From: a virus
DNA length: 64,000 nucleotides
Strand: one strand, 5' to 3'
Virus record (IMG/VR): IMGVR_UViG_3300042885_000570
Location: 1 to 64,000 of that record
Part shown: positions 17,275-27,074 of the stretch, one piece after another
Layout of the letters: each line of letters begins with the position of its first letter
How positions within the stretch are numbered: the first letter of the stretch is position 1
Notes under the pieces: generated by a model
Told to the model about the DNA's origin: nothing
Seen by the model: only the letters and a program-made list of their open reading frames with translations
Database searches by the model: none
Program-made: the position numbers and the translations under genes

Positions 17275-20200
17275 TTAACAGTCAAGATTATTAAGTAAGT
17301 CATCTTCTATTTCAGACATTGATTTTGCATCTGCTTCTTTTATTGCAGCAGCAATTGCATCTGTGTCACCCATAAAGGTATTAAAGGCATCAACTGTCTC
17401 ATTAATAGTCTGTTTATCAATAGCATCAAGTATTTCTGGTGTTGATTCTGCTTGCTCTGTTTTAAGAATATCCATTGTTGTTGTGTGTTTATTTAACTCT
17501 TGTAAAGATAAGGTTTTTTCTTTACCCTTATTTGTAAAAGATACTGAATTTTCATCAGATTTCAAAACAGTTAATGTATCACCTTTTTCTGCAAATTCAG
17601 GTATTACTTCTTTAACAACTACTGTATCCTCTTTTTGTAGATTAAGCTCAGATGCTTTAGTAACTGGTCCTGTTTGAGGTTGTAATGCAGCTACTTCAGC
17701 ATCATACTTCTCTTTAAGTATTGCTTTAATTGCTTTTTCATTCCAACTTTCAATAAGTTCTTCTTTACCTTGTGCATCAGTATATATACCATAGTAACCT
17801 TCATCAGTTGAGTAATTAAACTGTATGCTACCGTATGCCTTATTTCTTCTTTTATCTATGTCTTTAGTATCCAATACTGATTCAACAACTGATTTATTTT
17901 CAGCAGGTGTTTCTAAAGCAGCTAGTTCTTGTTGAAGTTTATTTTTATAATTTATAAGTTCATTAGCAGCATAATTTTGTATTTTAGTTAATTGAATATT
18001 AGTAATGGCTTCTTTTCTAACTTCTACCCATTTAATTTCTAATCTTCCTGTTGCTGGATTTATACTGCTTTCAATTCCATAAATAGGTAGCTCATTAGGT
18101 GTACCTGCTAATACTTTCTCTTTATCAAATTCTGATATTGTTTTATTTCTAGCATCTGTTGCTTTAATAAGTTCTTCAAATAATTTAGGGTAGTTTGTAA
18201 GTAACTGAATGTTTTCTGGAGTTTGTAGAATAGTTCCATTTTTAACTTGTTTTTCAGCAAGTGCTAATACTTTAAGATAATCCCCTTCTTCAAATTCATT
18301 TTCTATAGTTTTATCAAAAGCTTTAATCTTATTTTCTACATCAGCTTTAGCATCTGTAGTAGGTGTTGGTTGAGATAGTCTAGAAGTTGCTGAAGCCGCA
18401 TCTTCATTTAATTTTTCTGCATCACTACTTACTTGATTACCTTCTCTACTTAAAGTAAAACCTGTTGCGTTTTTAAGTATTTTTTCAAATATTTCATTTG
18501 CTTTTTCATTCCCATAAGTATTATTTATTGCATCTCTTATTTCTTGCATTACAGAATTATAGGTATCTGTATTAATATCATCTTTAAGTATTTGACTAAG
18601 TTTATTTGCATATTTGTTTCTGATGTTATCAATTGCTTTACCAGAATAAGGAAAAACTGATGTTAAAGCTTGTAATAAATAATCAGTACTAAGAATTACT
18701 CCCTTACCTCCTGTAAATAAATAATTTGCTGCTATTGCACCATAAGGTGATTCATAATAGTCTTCATCAGCTTTAGCATTTGTAGGTGTAACTGTTTCAG
18801 CAGTTGCTTTACCAAATGACATTTTAGCTCCACTAGTTTGTTTAATATACTCCTTGTATGGTACATTATCTTTAGTAAGTTCAGCTGCTTGTTCTTTAGT
18901 TAAGTCATTGATAATACCAATTGGATAACCTAAGTTTACAAGTTGTTTCTTATATACTGGGTTTAATTCTGTTGCTACTTTAACAACTGGTGCTTCAATA
19001 GATATTGCTTTATCAATCTTAGCTTTAGCATCTGTAAAATTAGGATCAAGTGAGAAGTACCACTTACCTGGACCATTAAGTTTTGTATTAGTAGGTGCAC
19101 CAGCAGTTAATACTTTTTTACTGTTTTGATCTAATGTAGTCTCTATTGGGAATATATTAATATCAGCATCAAGACCTGTCATCTTTTTTAACAACCTTGC
19201 ATAAGTATATTGTTGAAGCGTATATGCTTCAAGTTTATTTTTACTGAATTTAGTCTGTGTTACAAATCCATCCCATTTAGTTTCATTACCTGTTTTAAAA
19301 TCAATGATGTGTAGTTTACCTTCCTTATCAATAAGTAGTAAATCCATCTCACCCGCTACGTTAGAATCTACATCATATACTTTAAGATTAGTTGCAACTG
19401 TATATAATTGACCAGCATCAATTCTTTGCTTGATAGGTTTTAAGAAACTTGTTGGCCCAAATAAATTATCATATGCTTCTCTAGTAATTTTTTTCTCATC
19501 AAATACGGGTGCTTCACCTTTTGTAAAGAATTTTCTTAACTCATCATCTACATAAGTACCACCATCTCTTGATGCTTCATATGTATTTTCACTTATAAAT
19601 GCTTGAATATCTTCTAATAACTCTTCTTTATTTTTAAATAATACTTTATTTAAATCTTGTACTAATAAATTCTTTAAGTGTTTTTTAAGTAATGCCTCAG
19701 TTTCATCTGTATAACCATAGTTTTTTTCAACTGACTCAATGTGTAATTCAGCTTTTAACTTATTAATAAGGTACTTTACACCCTTTTCATTAAATCCTAC
19801 ATTACCTATTGTCATATCATAAGCAGCTTTAACTATATCTGCACCTGTATATCTATATTTTTCAGTTTTATACTTTTCAATAAAATTACTTACTCTTGCT
19901 AATATTTGTCCTTTAACTGCATAACCTTCTTCACCAAGTTTACTTATACCACTTTGTTTAGCAAATAACTCATTCTTTAATGTTTTAATTATCTCTTGTA
20001 CCTCTGGTGTAAAGTTTTGTATATCTCTTGTAGATATCAACTTATTGAATTTAGTAATAACATCTTGATAAGCTGTTTTTGTAATTGTACTATCAGCTTC
20101 ATCTCTTAATTCTTCAAATTGTCCTCTGAATATTTTAATATCATCAATTGAATAAGCAGCTGTATTTAATTTTTTATTGTTTAGAATAAAGTCAAAATCA

Positions 20201-23200
20201 TCTATCTCACCTAGTTTTTCTTTCTCAACTGCATCTTTACTTTTATCATTATATTCATTGATTACTTCTTCAGCTAATGGATTAGTTTTTACAAATACTT
20301 TAAACAAATCCATTAACTCTTCATCACTTGTTTCATCTTCATCAGCTTTTATAGCTGTTTCAGTTTGTTGAAATACTTCTTGTAACTCTTTATATAAGTC
20401 TTTAGGTAATTGTTCTACTGGAGTATAATTAGAATATACATCAGCTTTTGTTTTAGCTTTTTTATCAGCATGTTTATTAGCAGCTTCATCTCTAAGAGCA
20501 TCATATTTTTCTTTAATAGCTGTTACTTGTTCAGGATTTGCTTGTAATTTTTTAGTATATATTTTATATTCAGAAAACTTATCCTTAATGGTATCAGTAT
20601 CAAGCAACTCACCTTTAGAATCATTTAATCTTAATCCATCAAACCCAAAATACATTGTAATTATTTCATCTTTACCATCATATTTTGCATCAACATATTG
20701 ACTTTCATCAATATCATTCAAGATATCATCTATTGTTAATTTTATATCTTTTGCAACAACCTTTTTAATGGTTTTAATTGTTTCAACTTTTTCAAGTTTA
20801 TCTATTTCTGCTTCTTCTTGTGCATCAAGTCTGTCTACTTCAGATTGTAAAGCATCATCAAGTGTAGGTTTTTCAACATCTTCAGATTTAACTCTCTTAT
20901 TTAATATAAGAATTGATATTGCCTCATTATATTTTTCACTACCTTTTGGTATTACCTGTTTAGTTGTCTCATCAAAAAACTCTTCAGGCAATATATCATC
21001 ATTCATGTATGCTTGGAATGCATCAAGATCAATAAATATATTTCTATTAGCTAATGCATTTAATGCTTCATTGTTTTCAAGATTAGCAATTTGTTTATTA
21101 ACCATATCAGTATAATACGGTTTTCTATTATTATACATATCAGTCATCCAAGTCTGAGCTTTCTCAACTTGGTTTACAAATCCTTCTGGGTTATGTAATA
21201 GATTAATATATGTTACAAGTTTTTTAGATTCATTACCTAACTTGTAATGGTCTAATAGTTGCTCAAAACTTTTATCAACATCAGTATCAAATATGTAATT
21301 TTTATCTACACCATTAACAGTCTTTATATAATTCTTATATGCATCTTCAAGTTCTGCATCTGTTTTATACTTATTTTCAGCATTTTTTTCACCAAAAGCT
21401 TTATCTAAGATTAATTCTTTTTCCTCATCAGATAACTCCTCAATACCTGCTTCTTTTTTATACGCTTCTAATACAGCATCAGCTGTAGTTCTATTATTAT
21501 AAACATCATGTTTTGTATGTGCTTCTAAGAATTTTTCTAAAGCATTTAACCTATCTTCTTTTTCTTGTATTTGTTGTTTATTTGAAGGGTCTTTTACATC
21601 TTTTAATCCAGCAATCTCATTTTTAAGCATTACTGTTTCATTGTAGATTCTACTTGGTTGAAAAATTAAATCCATGTCTAACTGAGACATGTTTTGCATT
21701 GATGGATTATTTAATATAGAACCACTTATGTCACTCATTCTTTTTGTAGTATTCATGAAAGCATGATTACTGAATACATAACTTTTTTTAGCATTCTCCC
21801 ATGCACTGTGAAATATTGCAGCTTTAGTATAATCAGGTGATGCCTGATCAAAGTCTGCTAAGTTTACTGGATTAGGGAATCTATCAGTTGCATATTTATA
21901 AGACTTCTCAATTGAGTCAATATTATTTAATACTTTATCAATTTTTTCTTGCTCTTTTGCACCTGTACCTTTTTCAAAACCAAAGGCTTCTTCAAATTCT
22001 TCAGGACTTGTTTCTTTAAAAGATGCAATATGGTCTTTGAAATAATTAAGTGTATTGGTATCTAATGCTGTATGAACTTGAGAAACAAATGCATCACTTA
22101 ATTCATCTTTAGCTTCTTTAGTATTTGCATCTTCAACACCTGAAACAGTATTATTTTGTACACCATAGTTAAATACTCTTGAATTAAAAAATTCTTTTGG
22201 GTCTGCATATAAAGCTGTTAGTCTATTAGCAACACCTTCACCATGTGTTTTTCTTAAGTCTTTATATTCTTGATATTTTGCTTTATTGAATATATTGTTA
22301 TATCCATAATCTAAACCACCTTTAACTGCATTTAAACCTCCAGAAAATAATCCCATTAATGCACCAGATGCAAATGTTTCAAAACCTTGTGCTGAAAATT
22401 GATCTCCTAGTTTTTCATACATTAATGAACTCTGTGCTCTATTATATAAATGAGCACCTAATTCTTTATTTTTATATGCCGTTAAATAATATTCTTCATT
22501 AGCTGTAGATATAACTTCTTGTAAATTTTCTTGTACACCCTCCATTAAGTTGGCTTTAAGATACCTTCCAGCTACTTTAGCAGTTACACTTACAGGTGCT
22601 TTTTTAAATCCTTTAAGTGAGTTTTTAAGTGAGTTTTCTACATAGTTAAACTCACCTTTAGCAATTTTTTTACCCGCTTCTGCTGTTTTTTCAAATACAA
22701 CTTTACCACCTTTTAGATTTAATACATCATCTACTTTAGATTGTAATGCTCTTTTTGATATACCTGATTTTAATAAATTAGGTATTACAATTTTATTTGA
22801 TGCAAAGATTAAAGCAGTATTCCACATTAATGTGTTCATACCTGATTCTTTTGCATTCTTAGTTAATTGATATTGTTCATCATCACTTGGTGCTCTACCA
22901 TTTTTTTTATAAAACGCATCATATGATTTATCATATACTGCATTATCATTCATACCAGCTTCAAGTCTAGCTTCAGATAATGCCATATTAATATTTCTTA
23001 CATCTCTAAATAGACCACCTGCTGTTCTACTTGTACCCTGTGCTAATCTTGCTAATCCTGTTAAGTTATCAGCATTTTTACCAATACCAATTACTGCATC
23101 AAACGTATTTTCAACGGGATTTAAAAATTTACCTATCTTACTTGCACCAATATTTTCTGCTGCTTTCCACATTTTTCTAGCACCATTGATATTGTTTGCT

Positions 23201-24054
23201 TCTTTAAGTGTAGTATTAATAGCTTTATAACCCTTTGTTGCCATATCAAAAGCATCACCTATTTTTCCAATCTTTCTTGCATTGTTAGCAGTAGCAGCAA
23301 AGAAAGATCCACCTGCGGTAATAGGAGAAAGTAAAGCACCAGCTGCTTCTTCAAGAATAGCTTCACCAATGATACCTGCTGTATAAGCAAAACTCATTGC
23401 TGTATTATTAAAAAATGCACCCATTCCTTTTTTAGATGACTGACCAATAGCTGCTGCATTTTCATATACTCTTGCATCTTCTAAGTCAGCACTAAAATCA
23501 CCTTGTAACATTTTAACTAAACTCTTAGGTCCAGATACAAAACCTCTACCTAATAATGGCATGAATGAATTCTTCATCATTCTTGAAAAATCATCTCCCA
23601 TAGTAGTATGAGCATTATACATTGCCTCATTATCTCTTAATGGAGAGAAGCCTATTTCATCAAATTTCTTTTGACCATATGCTGCATATCTTTTATAGAA
23701 AGAGTTACCTGATGGACCAGCATTATATGCATTAACTTTTGCATATTGGTTTTTATCATGTGTTGTAGCAACATTCATTTGAAAACTCTTACCAATTGCA
23801 TCTTTCATTTCATTTGCTGAAAGTTTTTTATTTGGATTTTGTGATGCAGGTCTTCCAGGTGCATGACCAGTTATTGCATCCTGTATAATGTAATTTGGAT
23901 TTGTACTACTTAATGGAGGTGTAACAGGAAAGTTAATTTTATTATCTTTTAAATCATCACCTTCAAAAGCAGACATGCTTTTACTATTAATTGCAGGACC
24001 ACTTACTTTACCAAATTCTAATCCTAATGGGTTTAATGAGCTATTGTTTTCCAT
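17275..24054 (-). CDS. Giant virion cargo protein with PD-(D/E)XK nuclease motif (2259 aa)
   Basis: First of the three giant ORFs around the RNA polymerase. The N-terminal third contains Ala/Gly-rich hydrophobic stretches (about residues 210-258, 405-428, 555-580) that look able to contact or cross a membrane, as expected of an ejected protein. Near residues 1565-1625 is a RecB/Cas4-type PD-(D/E)XK signature: AGEMDLLLID (first Asp), LHIIDFKTG (Asp and Lys), then LQQYTYARLL (the Gln-Y helix typical of this branch). This is a probable DNA nuclease. Much of the rest is charged and helical. Its ATG shares one base with the stop of the 981-residue gene upstream (TAATG), indicating coupling. Possible roles are degrading host DNA at entry or processing phage DNA; both are inference. 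Confidence 0.85.
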   Translation of the reverse strand: MENNSSLNPLGLEFGKVSGPAINSKSMSAFEGDDLKDNKINFPVTPPLSSTNPNYIIQDAITGHAPGRPASQNPNKKLSANEMKDAIGKSFQMNVATTHDKNQYAKVNAYNAGPSGNSFYKRYAAYGQKKFDEIGFSPLRDNEAMYNAHTTMGDDFSRMMKNSFMPLLGRGFVSGPKSLVKMLQGDFSADLEDARVYENAAAIGQSSKKGMGAFFNNTAMSFAYTAGIIGEAILEEAAGALLSPITAGGSFFAATANNARKIGKIGDAFDMATKGYKAINTTLKEANNINGARKMWKAAENIGASKIGKFLNPVENTFDAVIGIGKNADNLTGLARLAQGTSRTAGGLFRDVRNINMALSEARLEAGMNDNAVYDKSYDAFYKKNGRAPSDDEQYQLTKNAKESGMNTLMWNTALIFASNKIVIPNLLKSGISKRALQSKVDDVLNLKGGKVVFEKTAEAGKKIAKGEFNYVENSLKNSLKGFKKAPVSVTAKVAGRYLKANLMEGVQENLQEVISTANEEYYLTAYKNKELGAHLYNRAQSSLMYEKLGDQFSAQGFETFASGALMGLFSGGLNAVKGGLDYGYNNIFNKAKYQEYKDLRKTHGEGVANRLTALYADPKEFFNSRVFNYGVQNNTVSGVEDANTKEAKDELSDAFVSQVHTALDTNTLNYFKDHIASFKETSPEEFEEAFGFEKGTGAKEQEKIDKVLNNIDSIEKSYKYATDRFPNPVNLADFDQASPDYTKAAIFHSAWENAKKSYVFSNHAFMNTTKRMSDISGSILNNPSMQNMSQLDMDLIFQPSRIYNETVMLKNEIAGLKDVKDPSNKQQIQEKEDRLNALEKFLEAHTKHDVYNNRTTADAVLEAYKKEAGIEELSDEEKELILDKAFGEKNAENKYKTDAELEDAYKNYIKTVNGVDKNYIFDTDVDKSFEQLLDHYKLGNESKKLVTYINLLHNPEGFVNQVEKAQTWMTDMYNNRKPYYTDMVNKQIANLENNEALNALANRNIFIDLDAFQAYMNDDILPEEFFDETTKQVIPKGSEKYNEAISILILNKRVKSEDVEKPTLDDALQSEVDRLDAQEEAEIDKLEKVETIKTIKKVVAKDIKLTIDDILNDIDESQYVDAKYDGKDEIITMYFGFDGLRLNDSKGELLDTDTIKDKFSEYKIYTKKLQANPEQVTAIKEKYDALRDEAANKHADKKAKTKADVYSNYTPVEQLPKDLYKELQEVFQQTETAIKADEDETSDEELMDLFKVFVKTNPLAEEVINEYNDKSKDAVEKEKLGEIDDFDFILNNKKLNTAAYSIDDIKIFRGQFEELRDEADSTITKTAYQDVITKFNKLISTRDIQNFTPEVQEIIKTLKNELFAKQSGISKLGEEGYAVKGQILARVSNFIEKYKTEKYRYTGADIVKAAYDMTIGNVGFNEKGVKYLINKLKAELHIESVEKNYGYTDETEALLKKHLKNLLVQDLNKVLFKNKEELLEDIQAFISENTYEASRDGGTYVDDELRKFFTKGEAPVFDEKKITREAYDNLFGPTSFLKPIKQRIDAGQLYTVATNLKVYDVDSNVAGEMDLLLIDKEGKLHIIDFKTGNETKWDGFVTQTKFSKNKLEAYTLQQYTYARLLKKMTGLDADINIFPIETTLDQNSKKVLTAGAPTNTKLNGPGKWYFSLDPNFTDAKAKIDKAISIEAPVVKVATELNPVYKKQLVNLGYPIGIINDLTKEQAAELTKDNVPYKEYIKQTSGAKMSFGKATAETVTPTNAKADEDYYESPYGAIAANYLFTGGKGVILSTDYLLQALTSVFPYSGKAIDNIRNKYANKLSQILKDDINTDTYNSVMQEIRDAINNTYGNEKANEIFEKILKNATGFTLSREGNQVSSDAEKLNEDAASATSRLSQPTPTTDAKADVENKIKAFDKTIENEFEEGDYLKVLALAEKQVKNGTILQTPENIQLLTNYPKLFEELIKATDARNKTISEFDKEKVLAGTPNELPIYGIESSINPATGRLEIKWVEVRKEAITNIQLTKIQNYAANELINYKNKLQQELAALETPAENKSVVESVLDTKDIDKRRNKAYGSIQFNYSTDEGYYGIYTDAQGKEELIESWNEKAIKAILKEKYDAEVAALQPQTGPVTKASELNLQKEDTVVVKEVIPEFAEKGDTLTVLKSDENSVSFTNKGKEKTLSLQELNKHTTTMDILKTEQAESTPEILDAIDKQTINETVDAFNTFMGDTDAIAAAIKEADAKSMSEIEDDLLNNLDC

Positions 24055-26999
24055 TATTTTACACTTCTAAAGTTTTCATTATTTATATCTTGCACCTGTG
24101 ACCAATAGTTAAAGGCATCATTTCTTCTTTGTTCTAACTCTTGACCTGAAGCAATTCCAGCACCAGGTACTGAAGCTTGCTCATATCTTTTAGTATCTGG
24201 ATTGTAAAACTTATAACCAAAATTGTATTTATAACCACCCATGATATCATCTTTTTCAAATGTAATGTTATTCATGTTATCACCATCATTAGGATCTTTT
24301 ATTGTAACTTTTTTATTAAAGTTTACGTCAGCTTCTAATGGTGTAGTATAAGTAGATTGGAATAAGTTATTTGTCCAATTTTTATTATCTGATACTAATG
24401 ATATACCATTTTGTAAAATATAATCTGCTTGTTGTTGAGATATAATTCCAGCAGATTTAACACCTTTTTCTGTTTTAGTATAAGTTTGTTTCTTTAACCA
24501 TTCAGCGTCAGGATAAATAATCATTGCCCCTTTATTTGTTTTATTTTGAGCTAATGGTTGTGCAGCTAATCTGAATCCTTTAAATGTACTATTATATTTT
24601 GCTGTTTCATTAAACATTGCATCTAATAATTGTTTACCTTCTTTATTTCTATTAACTCCAGAAGCAACAGGACCCAAAAATCTTACATCAACATCATTAT
24701 CAAAATCAAGACTTTTAATATCTTTTTTAAATTCAGTCCAGTTAGCAGCCCCAACTGAGTTATAAGCATTAGGGTATACAGTAATACCTTGTTGACCAAT
24801 AGTAGTTAAACCAGCTCCTTTCATATCTGCCATTGCTGATATACCTGGAGGAGGTGTTAACTTAATATCAGTAGATTGGTATGCATCATGAATAGCTTTT
24901 TTAAGTTCATTATATGGTGTTTCAGGTTTATTAGGTTTTACTTTACTATCTTTTATTTTAGTACCTGTTACTGGTGATACAGTAAACATTTCATTACTAA
25001 TATTAGCCCATCTTTGTTTTTCTGCTTCTACTTTTGGATTTGAGTGAGGAGGTGTAATACCTGAACGCTTAATAAACTCTGCTTCAGAAACTTGATTACC
25101 ATTTTCATCAAACATGAACTTAACATAGTTTTTCATGTCTTTATCAAGAGTTCTTTCAAGATGATTCTTAACATCTTGTATTGTACCTTTTTTCCACTTT
25201 TGTAAATTAGTAGTATAAGTATAGTAATCATTCAAACCTGTATTAAACTGACTCATGTTTTTACCAACTTCATCAAACTCTTTAACACCTTTGTTATAGT
25301 TTTGAGAAATAACCTTTTGGAAACCAGTTGTAATCTTTTTAAGTTTAGTTGTACCTAACTCACCTTTAATGAATTTATGTGGATCATTTTTTAATTGCTG
25401 GTTAAACTTCTCAATAGTCATATTTTTATCACCAAAGATAGTTTGCATATCATCAGCAGATAACTTACCTTTTAGAGACTCAAGTGATGATAACATATTA
25501 GTTAAATATGGTGTAACACCTTTATCAATAAATCTATTAGAATATGTTGCAGAAGCATCTTTTAAGTTTATAACATCAGTACTTGCTCCTTTTGTTTTTT
25601 GTTCAACAGTATATTGATCTGCATCTTCACTAATAATAGCTCTACCATAAGTTGCACTAGCAGGATTCTGATCATAATGATATGCACCAGATTCAACTAA
25701 GTGTTTATCCATGTTTGCAAGACTTGCAGTTTTTGCTGCACGTTCTCTACTAGCATTAGCAGAAGCAACTTCTTGCATTCTATATTTATGTGCTTCAGCT
25801 TGTACAGCATACGGGTTAGCATTAATATCTTGTTTTGCATCTTTAAATGCAAATACATTTGCAGCTTCACCTAAATCTTTTTGCATTAATCTTGATGCCA
25901 TTGCATTATCTACTTTCCATCTTAATGATTCAATATCACCATAAGGGTTTTCAAATCCTGTACTAGTTGAAGGAGTCCCTGATTTTTCAGAAAGTGATTC
26001 AACATTACTACTTGTAGAACTTAGTAAAGATGAGTTAATATTTTTTGCTTCATTAAGACGTTCTAGATAACTTGCTGTTTCTGGTGTTGCCTCATTTGAA
26101 GCTACAGCTTTTTCAGCTTCAGCAGCTTTAGTACTATACACCTTATCATTTTTTTCTAATCTTGCTTGTCTAGCTTCATTCTCAGCTTTAAGCATTTTAT
26201 AACTTTCAGAAAGATAACTCATTTCAGCAGCATTTTTATCTCCAGCAAATTGAGCTGCATTAGAATATGCATAATCTTTTCTATTTACATAAGCTTGAGT
26301 TTTATATACATCAATAACACCAGGATCAGATCCTAATGTAGCTTCAAATAAATGTGAAAGTTTAGGTATAAGTTGTTCACCATTTTTAGTTTTAACAACC
26401 CATTTACCGTCAGGACTAAAATCAACAGTTTCAACAGATAGACCAGCATCTTTAGCAATTTTCTGTGCTTTCTCCATTACATTAACATAAGGAGTATAGT
26501 TTGCATTTCCAATTGACATTGTCTCCTCAAGAGAAGCATTTTTAAATTCTTCAGTTTTATATTCAAGTGCTTTTAAACCAGCTTCCCAATATTGTGCTCT
26601 TTGTTTTTCATCTCTGTTATTTTTTAATCCAGCTGCATATGACTTTTGACTATTTATATTTTTAGTCCAAGCCATATCTTTCATAAGATTTTTATCTTCA
26701 TAGAAAGGTTTAAATACTTGTTGAGCTTGAGTAACATTTTGTTCAAGAGATAAGTCTAAACCAGAGACACGCTTAAGATTAAAATCAATTGATTTAATTA
26801 ATTCATCTTTTTTCTTAAGATTATCACCGTGAGTTAAATCTGCATAAAAATATTGACCATAAACATTGTTTAATGCTTTATAGTTTGTATCATACTGATT
26901 TTGCTTAGTCTGCAATGCGTTTGCATAAAAGTTTAAATCAGGTTGAAATGGTTGAAACTGAGGTATATAATCTGTAACTCCTTGAAGATAAGTTGCCAT
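24054..26999 (-). CDS. Large internal virion / cargo protein (981 aa)
   Basis: Begins MATYLQGVTDYIPQFQPFQPD, an opening I associate with crAss-like internal proteins encoded between the tail genes and the RNA polymerase ORFs. The first 400 residues are helical and coiled-coil-like, rich in Ala, Lys, Glu and Gln, with a Ser/Thr-rich linker (SSLLSSTSSNVESLSEKSG) near residue 330. The C-terminal half is more mixed. No membrane segment, signal peptide or enzymatic motif is evident. It starts a translationally coupled chain with the 2259-residue protein. The 65-base gap upstream of its start holds a weak hairpin and an AATATA-type promoter-like box, so it may begin its own transcript. Assignment as a cargo or ejection protein rests on position and general character. 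Confidence 0.75.
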   Translation of the reverse strand: MATYLQGVTDYIPQFQPFQPDLNFYANALQTKQNQYDTNYKALNNVYGQYFYADLTHGDNLKKKDELIKSIDFNLKRVSGLDLSLEQNVTQAQQVFKPFYEDKNLMKDMAWTKNINSQKSYAAGLKNNRDEKQRAQYWEAGLKALEYKTEEFKNASLEETMSIGNANYTPYVNVMEKAQKIAKDAGLSVETVDFSPDGKWVVKTKNGEQLIPKLSHLFEATLGSDPGVIDVYKTQAYVNRKDYAYSNAAQFAGDKNAAEMSYLSESYKMLKAENEARQARLEKNDKVYSTKAAEAEKAVASNEATPETASYLERLNEAKNINSSLLSSTSSNVESLSEKSGTPSTSTGFENPYGDIESLRWKVDNAMASRLMQKDLGEAANVFAFKDAKQDINANPYAVQAEAHKYRMQEVASANASRERAAKTASLANMDKHLVESGAYHYDQNPASATYGRAIISEDADQYTVEQKTKGASTDVINLKDASATYSNRFIDKGVTPYLTNMLSSLESLKGKLSADDMQTIFGDKNMTIEKFNQQLKNDPHKFIKGELGTTKLKKITTGFQKVISQNYNKGVKEFDEVGKNMSQFNTGLNDYYTYTTNLQKWKKGTIQDVKNHLERTLDKDMKNYVKFMFDENGNQVSEAEFIKRSGITPPHSNPKVEAEKQRWANISNEMFTVSPVTGTKIKDSKVKPNKPETPYNELKKAIHDAYQSTDIKLTPPPGISAMADMKGAGLTTIGQQGITVYPNAYNSVGAANWTEFKKDIKSLDFDNDVDVRFLGPVASGVNRNKEGKQLLDAMFNETAKYNSTFKGFRLAAQPLAQNKTNKGAMIIYPDAEWLKKQTYTKTEKGVKSAGIISQQQADYILQNGISLVSDNKNWTNNLFQSTYTTPLEADVNFNKKVTIKDPNDGDNMNNITFEKDDIMGGYKYNFGYKFYNPDTKRYEQASVPGAGIASGQELEQRRNDAFNYWSQVQDINNENFRSVK

Positions 27000-27024
27000 A
27001 ATGTTAATGTTTGTCTATACTGTA

Positions 27025-27036
27025 AATATATTAAAA
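27025..27036 (-). promoter_or_regulatory. Promoter-like AT box upstream of the 981-aa gene
   Basis: On the minus strand this reads TTTTAATATATT, 26 bases before the ATG. Nearly the same box (TTTTAGTATATT) lies upstream of two other genes, at 43292-43303 and 49798-49809. Each follows a hairpin. In DNA this AT-rich, chance similarity is a real possibility. Confidence 0.3.
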
Positions 27037-27044
27037 TTTTATAA

Positions 27045-27074
27045 GTTTACTAAACCTGGAAAGTTTAGGTAAAC
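27045..27074 (-). terminator. Weak hairpin at the end of the 866-aa gene
   Basis: On the minus strand GTTTACCTAAAC pairs with GTTTAGTAAAC (one bulged C) around a short loop and is followed by TTATAAAATTTT. The stem is all low-GC and overlaps the stop codon, so it is either a weak terminator or an RNA stabilising end rather than a full stop. Confidence 0.35.
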
